Part shown: piece after piece, positions 57,046-64,000 of the stretch
Layout: every line of letters starts with the position of its first letter
Position numbering within the stretch: position 1 is the stretch's first letter
Assembly (NCBI RefSeq): GCF_016785945.1
Contig: NZ_JAEMEF010000001.1
Location: 248,001-312,000, forward strand
Source of the DNA: Olleya sediminilitoris
GTDB taxonomy: Bacteria; Bacteroidota; Bacteroidia; Flavobacteriales; Flavobacteriaceae
Direction of reading: 5' to 3'
DNA length: 64,000 bases
The notes under the pieces: model-generated
Seen by the model: the letters and a program-made list of their open reading frames with translations, nothing else
Databases searched by the model: none
Told to the model about the DNA's origin: nothing
Position numbers and translations under genes: made by a program

Positions 57046-58041
57046 TTAATTTGTAAACTGAAAATCACCAAACTTTTCTAAAACCTCATCAAAAGCAGCA
57101 AAAACATCTACTGAAGCATCACTAGTTACCATTTTCATGCGGTGTTCTTTAAAATGCGGAATACCTTTAAAGTAATTTGTGTAATGACGTCTGGTTTCAA
57201 AAACCCCAAGGATTTCTCCTTTCCAATCAATAGACATTTGTAAGTGTCTTCTAGCAGCTTCTACACGCTCTTGCATAGTAATTGGTCTGTAATGTTCTCC
57301 TGTTTCAAAAAAGTGCTTTACTTGTTTAAAAAACCAAGGATTACCAATTGTTGCACGACCAATCATACAACCATCTAAACCATATTGATCACGCATCAAC
57401 ATTGCTTTTTCCGGACTGTCTACATCTCCATTTCCAAATACAGGAATATGCATACGTGGATTATTTTTTACAGCTGCAATAGGTTTCCAGTCGGCTTCAC
57501 CTTTATACATTTGTGCTCTGGTACGACCATGTATTGCTATAGATTTTATACCAACGTCCTGAAGACGTTCTGCAACCTCAACTATTTTAATAGAGTCATG
57601 ATCCCAACCTAATCTGGTTTTAACGGTAACAGGTATATCTGTACGTTTAACCATTTCGGCAGTTAGTTGCTCCATTAAACAGATATCTTTTAAAATACCA
57701 GCACCTGCACCTTTACTTACAACTTTTTTAACAGGACAACCAAAATTAATATCTATAATATCCGGTTTAGACTCTGCTACTATATCTATGGTTTGTAACA
57801 TACTATCTAGATTAGCTCCAAATATTTGAATACCGACAGGACGTTCTTTTTCGTAAATATCTAATTTCATAACGCTTTTTGCTGCGTTACGTATTAAACC
57901 TTCACTACTAACAAACTCTGTATACACCACATCTGCACCTTGCTCTTTACACAACGCTCTAAATGGTGGGTCTGACACATCTTCCATTGGCGCTAACAAC
58001 AATGGGAAGTCTGGAAGTTCTATATTACCTATTTTTACCAC
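57046..58041 (-). CDS. dusB: tRNA-dihydrouridine synthase B
   Basis: 331 residues from a GTG start at 58041, which gives MVKIGNIELPDFPLLLAPME, the normal family N-terminus; an ATG at 58059 adds six unlikely residues. FMN and catalytic motifs are APMEDVSDPPFRALC, DINFGCPVKKVVSKGAG (with the general-acid Cys) and SIAIHGRTRAQMYKGEADW. It reduces uridines in tRNA D-loops. Confidence 0.94.
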   Translation of the reverse strand: MVKIGNIELPDFPLLLAPMEDVSDPPFRALCKEQGADVVYTEFVSSEGLIRNAAKSVMKLDIYEKERPVGIQIFGANLDSMLQTIDIVAESKPDIIDINFGCPVKKVVSKGAGAGILKDICLMEQLTAEMVKRTDIPVTVKTRLGWDHDSIKIVEVAERLQDVGIKSIAIHGRTRAQMYKGEADWKPIAAVKNNPRMHIPVFGNGDVDSPEKAMLMRDQYGLDGCMIGRATIGNPWFFKQVKHFFETGEHYRPITMQERVEAARRHLQMSIDWKGEILGVFETRRHYTNYFKGIPHFKEHRMKMVTSDASVDVFAAFDEVLEKFGDFQFTN

Positions 58042-58111
58042 GATACAATTTTGGTGCAAAATTAGTATTTTTTAGGTAATTGTGTATATTTAACTAATAA
58101 TCTATCTTTAT

Positions 58112-58861
58112 TTGGATCTACCTTTAAATCTTAAAATTTTTGATATTGCTATAAACATCCATCTAGTTTTAGAATATCTAGCCTTTTTTATAGCCTTTAG
58201 ATATTATGTGTTTTTAAGAAAAAGTCACACAGATATTATTACTAGTAACAATAGATTATCTATAATTTTAGGTGCTGCTTTAGGCGCTTTAATTGGATCA
58301 CGATTGGTTGGTTTTTTAGAAAACCCAACAATATCCTTAAGTGTTAATAACCTTTTTACATTATTAAATACTAAAACCATAATGGGTGGATTATTTGGTG
58401 GTTTACTTGGTGTGGAATTAGCAAAAAAAATTATTGGCGAAAAACACTCGTCTGGAGATTTATTTGTGTTTCCTATTATATTAGGCATCTTTATTGGTCG
58501 TATTGGTTGTTTTTTATCTGGTATTAACGAGTTTACTTATGGTAAAGTAACTACTTCTGCTTTTGGAATGGATTTAGGTGACGGTTTGATGCGTCATCCT
58601 ACGTCTTTACATGAGCTTGTTTTTTTAATCTTTTTATTTGTTGCTTTAAAAGCTGTAAACCATAATTTCCGATTGAAAAATGGTGATTTATTCAAGCTTT
58701 TTATGCTTAGTTATTTTGGTTTTAGATTTTGTATCGAATTTATAAAACCTAATGTGTTTTATACTTTTGGCTTAAGTAGTATCCAAATATTATGTGTAAT
58801 TTGTTGGTTGTATTACAGCAAGTTTATTGTTAGTCTATTAATTGGCAAACACCTGCGTTAG
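58112..58861 (+). CDS. Lgt-like integral membrane protein
   Basis: 249 residues from a TTG start; no closer ATG fits. About seven membrane helices. Motifs resemble prolipoprotein diacylglyceryl transferase: TIMGGLFGGLLG (about 89-100), GRIGCFLSG (129-137) and RHPTSLHE (161-168, compare RHPSQLYE). The Asn of the Lgt signature GRIGNF is replaced by Cys. The neighbour 80 bp downstream is a radical SAM protein resembling tetraether lipid synthase, so this may be a lipid-modifying relative and not a true Lgt. Its stop codon lies in a dispersed repeat. Confidence 0.75.
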   Translation: MDLPLNLKIFDIAINIHLVLEYLAFFIAFRYYVFLRKSHTDIITSNNRLSIILGAALGALIGSRLVGFLENPTISLSVNNLFTLLNTKTIMGGLFGGLLGVELAKKIIGEKHSSGDLFVFPIILGIFIGRIGCFLSGINEFTYGKVTTSAFGMDLGDGLMRHPTSLHELVFLIFLFVALKAVNHNFRLKNGDLFKLFMLSYFGFRFCIEFIKPNVFYTFGLSSIQILCVICWLYYSKFIVSLLIGKHLR

Positions 58862-58936
58862 CGATAGAAACGGTATCCTTTTTTGAGGTACGATAAAAAA
58901 GATTTAGTGGATAGCGCGACCCTTGTGGTAACGCCC
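58853..58936. repeat. Dispersed intergenic repeat family 1, copy 3 (reversed)
   Basis: On the minus strand it reads GGGCGTTACCACAAGGGTCG, then CGCTATCCACTAAATC, AAAAAAGGATACCG and ATCGCTAACGCAG, the same blocks as at 42211 and 6163. It overlaps the last codons of the Lgt-like gene. Confidence 0.75.
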
Positions 58937-58941
58937 AAATA

Positions 58942-60351
58942 ATGATAAAAAAACAAAAAATGCCTGTTAGAAAATATACCTATTACGATTTTACTTTAAG
59001 CTTATGTCCTGAGTGTTTAAAGCGTGTGGATGCTAAAATTGTCTTTGAAGATGGTAATGTGTACATGCTTAAGCGTTGTAAGGAACATGGCAATAGTAAA
59101 GTGCTAATTGCAGACGATATTGAGTATTATAAAAACATACGTAACTACAATAAGCCTAGCGAAACACCTTATACCTTTAACACGAAAACGGACTATGGTT
59201 GCCCTTACGATTGCGGTTTATGCCCTGACCATGAGCAACATAGTTGTTTGACTGTTGTAGAAGTGACGGATCGTTGTAATTTAACGTGTCCAACTTGTTA
59301 TGCAGGATCGTCTCCGACGTATGGTAGACATCGTACTTTGGACGAAGTTAAAGCCATGCTAGACACTATTGTTAGAAATGAAAAGGAACCTGATGTGGTA
59401 CAGATATCTGGTGGAGAACCAACCATACATCCCCAGTTTTGGGACATTATGGACTACGCCAAAACGTTACCGATTAGGCATTTAATGCTGAATACTAATG
59501 GGATTAAAATTGCTAAAGATTTTGCTTTCGCGGAAAGATTAAAAACCTACGCTCCTGACTTTGAAATTTATTTACAATTTGATTCGTTTGAAAACAGTGT
59601 GTTGCGCGAGCTTCGTGGTGCAGATTTAAATGATATCCGTAAACAGGCTATTAAAAACCTAAACAAATTAAACCTATCAACAACTTTAGTGGTCACTCTA
59701 CAGAAGGGATTAAATGATGGCGAGATTGGTAAAATTATTGACTATGCTTTGAAACAAAAGTGTGTTAGAGGTGTAACTTTACAACCAACACAAATTGCTG
59801 GTAGATTAGATAATTTTAATCCGGAAACGGATAGAATGACCATTACTGAGGTACGTCGAAAAATAATGGAACAAACCAATATTTTTAATGCCGACGATTT
59901 GCTTCCTGTACCTTGTAATCCGGATGCATTGGTTATGGGATATGCGCTTAAATTGGAAGATGAAGTGTTTCCGTTAACGCGCTATATTAATCCAAACGAT
60001 TTATTAGATAACAGTAAAAACACTATTATTTATGAGCAAGATGAAGCGTTGCAAGGTAAAATGGTAGAGTTATTTAGCACAGGAAACTCGGTTGAGGTTG
60101 CTGAAGAAAACCTAAAATCCATTATGTGTTGTTTACCAAATATTGATGCACCAGAATTAGGTTACGATAATTTATTTAGAGTCATTATTATGCAATTTAT
60201 TGATGCTTATAATTTTGATGTTAGAGCCATTAAAAAATCATGTGTGCATATTGTGGATAAAGACAATAAAATTATCCCGTTTGAAACCATGAATTTATTT
60301 TATCGTGATGATAAAAAAGCGCGTTTAGAACAACTTAGAAACGACATATAA
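58942..60351 (+). CDS. Radical SAM protein resembling archaeal tetraether synthase (Tes/MJ0619 type)
   Basis: 469 residues; Met1 or Met7 may start. An N-terminal cysteine-rich zone has CPEC (22-25), C46, and the block YGCPYDCGLCPDHEQHSC (85-102). The radical SAM motif DRCNLTCPTC (C112, C116, C119) and SGGEP (156-160) follow. The YDCGLCPxHxxH...EVTDRCN arrangement is the one I know from archaeal Tes and MJ0619-type enzymes, which act on lipid chains or pterins. The C-terminal part has a further MCCLPNID cysteine pair. The neighbouring Lgt-like gene supports a membrane-lipid role, but the substrate is not known. Confidence 0.8.
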   Translation: MIKKQKMPVRKYTYYDFTLSLCPECLKRVDAKIVFEDGNVYMLKRCKEHGNSKVLIADDIEYYKNIRNYNKPSETPYTFNTKTDYGCPYDCGLCPDHEQHSCLTVVEVTDRCNLTCPTCYAGSSPTYGRHRTLDEVKAMLDTIVRNEKEPDVVQISGGEPTIHPQFWDIMDYAKTLPIRHLMLNTNGIKIAKDFAFAERLKTYAPDFEIYLQFDSFENSVLRELRGADLNDIRKQAIKNLNKLNLSTTLVVTLQKGLNDGEIGKIIDYALKQKCVRGVTLQPTQIAGRLDNFNPETDRMTITEVRRKIMEQTNIFNADDLLPVPCNPDALVMGYALKLEDEVFPLTRYINPNDLLDNSKNTIIYEQDEALQGKMVELFSTGNSVEVAEENLKSIMCCLPNIDAPELGYDNLFRVIIMQFIDAYNFDVRAIKKSCVHIVDKDNKIIPFETMNLFYRDDKKARLEQLRNDI

Positions 60352-60460
60352 ATGTCTATCGTGTTTATACCGTATTTACTATTATCTAATAATAGTTTAA
60401 GTAACTGTGAAAATATTTTTATATAACTGAAGACAAATAAACCTTTTAATAAATAATACT

Positions 60461-60679
60461 ATGACTACATTTTTTTTAATCGAGGCTACAGGAGGTGGTG
60501 GTGGCTATGGAGGTATTGTTGTGTTTTTTTTAGCTTTAATGTTAATTCCTCCAATTTTATTTTGTGTAATTGGTTTTTATTTACTCAAAAAAAATAAAAA
60601 AGCAGCTAAAGTATTATTTATACTAGCTGCTGTTTATTTAATTATAAGCTTAGGTGTCTGTGGAAGTATGTTAAGCTAA
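60461..60679 (+). CDS. Small membrane protein with Gly-rich N-terminus
   Basis: 72 residues: a short start, a glycine cluster (TGGGGGYGG, about 10-18), then two hydrophobic segments (VVFFLALMLIPPILFCVIGFY and VLFILAAVYLIISLGVC) separated by a basic KKNKKAAK turn. This is a two-helix hairpin with the positive loop expected in the cytoplasm. I recognise no family. It follows the radical SAM gene by 110 bp and is convergent with the barrel protein gene. Confidence 0.55.
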   Translation: MTTFFLIEATGGGGGYGGIVVFFLALMLIPPILFCVIGFYLLKKNKKAAKVLFILAAVYLIISLGVCGSMLS

Positions 60680-60686
60680 ATTTTTG

Positions 60687-63086
60687 TTATTTTAAGCGGT
60701 TACGCTCTGTATGGCTTTTAGTATTTTGATTAGTTTGTAATGTGGTGTTACCAAACTTATAGCTAAATCCTAGTTTTACGTATCTTGTATCTAAATCATG
60801 AAATACGTAGTTATTTTGATTTGCAAATCTACTTCTTGACCCAATATCTTGTAGGTTTGGTATATCCGAAAACATTAAACTTACCGATCCTTTATTATTT
60901 AAAACCTTTTTACTTAAAGATAAGTTTGAAAATAAAAACGAGTCACCAAAAACTGTTCCCTGTAAAAATTTAGTAGAATATGCAAGAGACAAATTAACGG
61001 ATAAACTATTATCTTTTAGCATACTAAAGCTACTACTTAGCTCTGAGTAATTAATCCATTGATTAAAATTATAGGTTTGATTATTATAATCTACATCCAA
61101 ATCGTGATTATAAATACTGTTTAAAAAATAAACTGAATATTTATTAGATATGTATAAATCTGCTAAAAAATCAAGACCATACTCGTTAATACTTTTAATG
61201 TTGGTTGGAGAAAACACAAACAGGTTAGCTGCATTATCTTGGATAGGTAACTCTACAATTTGATTAGAAATGGTTTTATAATATGCTTCTATTGTAAAAC
61301 TATTATTTATAGTAGTTCCAATGGTTGAATAAGTTGTAAATGAAGGTCGTAAATCAGGATTACCGGTTACTATAGTATTATCGTTTAAAAAGAAATTAAA
61401 TGGGTTAAGATTTGTGTATTTTGGTCTTTGAATAAATCTACTAAAACTAGCATGTAAACTAGCTTTATCAAAAGCTTCCCAACTAATATTAAATTTAGGA
61501 AACCATTCTAAATAATCTTGGATATTTGTGGTATTTGTTTCCGGAGAAAACCCTTCAATATTAGTTTGCTCTAACCTTAATCCACCAGAAACACTCCATT
61601 TATCCCAACTTTTGTCGTAACTAATATAACCTGCAAAAACGGATTCGTCATAATCAAAAGCATTTGTATTAGCTGTATTTAAAGTTTGGTTTCCAGTGGT
61701 TTGATCAATATCAAACTGCGTAATATCACTATAGGTTTTAATATTAGACATTTTAATACCCATTGCTAAATTAGCACTATCATCTAATGCTAAATCATAA
61801 TCTAGTTTAGACGATAAAATTTCGGTAGTTTGATTATTTAATGTTTTAAATCCTGTACTAAAATCTGATGTTGGATCTTGAAAGTAGTAATCCGAATTTA
61901 CATGTTGATTTCTTTGGTAATCGTACTTTGTATAATGCGCGTTAATTGAAAGTTTAGACTGGTCAGTAAACTTTAGCTTATAATCTAAATCTGTACCTAT
62001 ATTATACTTATCATCTTGAGATGAATTATGGGATCTAAAATTATAATTATCTGTACCTTGCAAATCGTTTACAACAGTGTTACCCTTTGTATTGTAATCA
62101 AAATACGGTAAATACAATACATTTGAAGTCAAGCTTAATGTATTATTATCATCAATAAAATAATCGAAATTTAAATTAGCATTGTGCGTTTTTGAAGTTG
62201 TATTTCTGTTTAAATCTGTTTTCCAAAACTGAGAAAAAATATCGTTATTTTGATAAGTAATTTCTTCTATATTATTTCTATTAACTTTACTGTGTTTATA
62301 ATTATAATTTAAATTAATATTTAATTTATTAGTTTTATAAAACTGACTTAAACCACCTGTATATCTTGGAAAAACACCTTGCGTATAACTTGTATTAACG
62401 ACTCCTCTGTAACCCATAATTAGGTTTTTACCCATAATAATTTTTAAAACTACTCCGCTTGAAGCATCATATTTAGCTGGTGGATTTGTAATGACTTCAA
62501 CTTTTTGAATAGAGTTAGCAGATGAGTTATCTAATAACGTTGACAACTCAGATGCAGATAAATTTACCTTTCGGTCGTTAATATAAATTGTTGGATTGGT
62601 GTTTTTAACCATTATATCACCATTCATAACTAAAACTCCTGGTGTACTTTTTAGTACATCAAGTACTGTACCTTCAATTAAGGCTGTATTTTCTACATTA
62701 AATACTAACCGATCAACTTGTTTAGTAAAAGTTGGTTTTTTAACGTTAACAGTTACTTCTCCTAAAGTTTCAGTTGATGGACTTAATATTATTGTAGCAA
62801 CAGACTGACTAGAATCTAATGTTATATTCTGACTTTTACTATCACATCCTACATAAGACACCTTTAAAGTATAACTTCCTGATTGTAATGAAGTAATATT
62901 ATATTGTCCAGCATCATCAGTACTTGAACCTGAAATAATTTCAGAAGCATCTGCATTATAAAGTATAGCATTTGCGTAAGCTATTGGTGTGTTATTGCTA
63001 TCTACAACTTGTCCAGAAATGGTTAAATCCTGTGCAAAGCCAGTTACAGAAATGCATAAAAAAAGCAAAAAATTAAAGCGATTCAT
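60687..63086 (-). CDS. Outer-membrane beta-barrel protein with carboxypeptidase-regulatory-like domain
   Basis: 799 residues. A signal peptide (FNFLLFLCISVTGFAQ) is followed by a CarboxypepD_reg-like domain (about 20-105, TISGQVVDSNNTPIAYANAI). A plug-like region comes next (about 115-220, VLDVLKSTPGVLVMNGDIMV, then VEVITNPPAKYDASSGVVLK), and a long barrel with many aromatic strand ends. It is of the TonB-receptor-related outer_memb_beta-barrel type without a visible TonB box. It may take up or bind large substrates; the ligand is unknown. Confidence 0.88.
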   Translation of the reverse strand: MNRFNFLLFLCISVTGFAQDLTISGQVVDSNNTPIAYANAILYNADASEIISGSSTDDAGQYNITSLQSGSYTLKVSYVGCDSKSQNITLDSSQSVATIILSPSTETLGEVTVNVKKPTFTKQVDRLVFNVENTALIEGTVLDVLKSTPGVLVMNGDIMVKNTNPTIYINDRKVNLSASELSTLLDNSSANSIQKVEVITNPPAKYDASSGVVLKIIMGKNLIMGYRGVVNTSYTQGVFPRYTGGLSQFYKTNKLNINLNYNYKHSKVNRNNIEEITYQNNDIFSQFWKTDLNRNTTSKTHNANLNFDYFIDDNNTLSLTSNVLYLPYFDYNTKGNTVVNDLQGTDNYNFRSHNSSQDDKYNIGTDLDYKLKFTDQSKLSINAHYTKYDYQRNQHVNSDYYFQDPTSDFSTGFKTLNNQTTEILSSKLDYDLALDDSANLAMGIKMSNIKTYSDITQFDIDQTTGNQTLNTANTNAFDYDESVFAGYISYDKSWDKWSVSGGLRLEQTNIEGFSPETNTTNIQDYLEWFPKFNISWEAFDKASLHASFSRFIQRPKYTNLNPFNFFLNDNTIVTGNPDLRPSFTTYSTIGTTINNSFTIEAYYKTISNQIVELPIQDNAANLFVFSPTNIKSINEYGLDFLADLYISNKYSVYFLNSIYNHDLDVDYNNQTYNFNQWINYSELSSSFSMLKDNSLSVNLSLAYSTKFLQGTVFGDSFLFSNLSLSKKVLNNKGSVSLMFSDIPNLQDIGSRSRFANQNNYVFHDLDTRYVKLGFSYKFGNTTLQTNQNTKSHTERNRLK

Positions 63087-63205
63087 TATAAATAAGTTAA
63101 AAGCGCAAGATAATAATAGTGAAACTTATATAACTGTGGTAAAAACCATAAATTCAAGTCTCTTTGTATTAATAAGAAAAATCAAAAAAAGCTCAATAAT
63201 TACTT

Positions 63206-63213
63206 TATATTTG
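63206..63213 (+). promoter_or_regulatory. Putative -7 box of lepA
   Basis: TATATTTG is an exact TAnnTTTG match, 32 bp before the lepA ATG, with an AAGGAG-like stretch (63229-63236) as a possible ribosome-binding site between them. Confidence 0.55.
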
Positions 63214-63244
63214 CAACATCCTTAATTTATAAGGAGATTTGACT

Positions 63245-64000
63245 ATGAAGAACATCAGAAATTTTTGCATTATTGCACATATTGATCACGGAAAAAGCAC
63301 ATTAGCCGACCGTTTATTGGATACAACAGGATCAGTAACTGCTAGAGAAAAACAAAACCAGCTTTTAGATAATATGGATTTAGAGCGCGAACGTGGTATT
63401 ACCATTAAATCGCACGCTATTCAAATGGATTACATATACGAAGGTGAAGAGTATGTTTTAAACCTAATTGACACACCAGGTCACGTAGATTTTTCTTATG
63501 AAGTATCAAGATCTATTGCTGCCTGTGAAGGTGCATTACTAATTGTTGATGCTGCACAAAGTATACAAGCACAAACCATTTCTAATCTTTACTTAGCTTT
63601 AGAAAATGATTTAGAAATTATTCCTGTACTTAACAAAGTAGATTTACCTAGTGCAAATCCTGAAGAAGTTACAGATGATATCGTAGATTTATTAGGTTGT
63701 GATCCCTCTGAAGTTATTCATGCTAGTGGTAAAACTGGTTTTGGAGCAGAAGATATATTACAAGCCATTATTGAGCGTATTCCTGCACCAAAAGGAGATC
63801 CTGAAGCACCATTACAAGCTTTAATATTTGATTCGGTTTACAATACATTTAGAGGTATTGAAACGTATTTTAGAGTCTTTAATGGTGAAATTAAAAAAGG
63901 ACAAAAAATTAAATTTGTTGCCACAGGAAGAGATTATAATGCAGACGAAGTTGGTACACTTAAACTTACGCAAATAGCAAAACAAACCGTTAAAACTGGT
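63245..64000 (+). CDS. lepA: Elongation factor 4 (LepA), 5' part
   Basis: 252 codons are present and the gene runs off the right edge. The start [19 protein letters not shown] has the G1 motif (HIDHGKST). RGITIKSHA (G2), DTPGH (G3) and NKVD (G4) follow, then [21 protein letters not shown] and the domain II start. It is a ribosome-associated translational GTPase. Its promoter lies in the gap shared with the barrel protein gene. Confidence 0.97.
   Translation, partial: MKNIRNFCIIAHIDHGKSTLADRLLDTTGSVTAREKQNQLLDNMDLERERGITIKSHAIQMDYIYEGEEYVLNLIDTPGHVDFSYEVSRSIAACEGALLIVDAAQSIQAQTISNLYLALENDLEIIPVLNKVDLPSANPEEVTDDIVDLLGCDPSEVIHASGKTGFGAEDILQAIIERIPAPKGDPEAPLQALIFDSVYNTFRGIETYFRVFNGEIKKGQKIKFVATGRDYNADEVGTLKLTQIAKQTVKTG

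Overview
The window is a low-GC, gene-dense chromosomal segment from a member of the Bacteroidota, most likely a marine Flavobacteriaceae. This rests on the AT-rich -7 boxes of TAnnTTTG type, AT-rich translation starts, the short-form LeuA, the outer-membrane beta-barrel protein with a carboxypeptidase-regulatory-like domain, and arginine, BCAA, leucine and fatty-acid clusters in flavobacterial style. I see no phage, insertion sequence, CRISPR or rRNA genes. Two tRNA genes are complete: Tyr-GTA at 4281 and a CAT tRNA at 54689 on the minus strand.

Region 1 (1-8000) is the accessory and most interesting part. After the 3' end of an ABC ATPase gene comes an apparent RNA-repair and ribosome-rescue island. 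It holds a minus-strand regulator that fuses a WYL transcription factor to a phytanoyl-CoA-dioxygenase-like (2OG-Fe(II)) domain. Then follow a 24-codon ORF with a terminator, prfH (release factor H), a TPR protein with a lysine-rich tail, a 0.9 kb non-coding array, a slipin-like SPFH protein, a small unknown protein and rtcB (RNA ligase). The array carries tRNA-Tyr and two tRNA mimics whose parts are in circularly permuted order (T-arm, closed acceptor hairpin, D-arm). Two copies of an 8-5-8 palindrome, TTACGCAA and TTGCGTAA arms, lie ahead of the WYL gene and ahead of the tRNA array. They look like shared operators for the WYL protein.

Region 2 (8000-14300, minus strand) holds a GreA-like protein, MtgA transglycosylase, an FAD oxidoreductase and three envelope proteins of unknown role. 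Region 3 (14300-20300) is the fatty-acid and vitamin block accC-accB-fabH, rpmF, a DUF177/YceD protein and pdxA, with ribE divergent. Region 4 (20400-26400) has an unknown 515-aa protein and the leuACDB operon. Region 5 (26600-35800) is nitrogen assimilation: glnB-type PII, amtB, a putative porin, and gltB-gltD.

Region 6 (35900-45260, minus strand) is one long arginine operon: GNAT (ArgA-like)-argG-argC-proC-argD-argF'-argB-argE-argH. It is peppered with dispersed intergenic inverted repeats. Region 7 (45727-52533, minus strand) is ilvD-ilvB-ilvN-ilvC-ilvA, preceded by a possible Leu/Ile-rich leader peptide. Region 8 (52800-64000) holds a subtilase lipoprotein, the CAT tRNA, mce, rbfA and a LolC/E-type permease. 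It continues with dusB, an Lgt-like membrane enzyme beside a radical SAM protein resembling archaeal tetraether synthase, an outer-membrane beta-barrel protein, and the 5' part of lepA, which runs off the window.

The best candidate for a new system is the 2.4-8.0 kb island. Damage to RNA (ribosome or tRNA) could be sensed through the WYL regulator or through the tRNA-like RNAs. PrfH would release the stalled peptide and RtcB would reseal the RNA. The permuted tRNA mimics and the WYL-dioxygenase fusion are the parts I cannot match to a fully described system.
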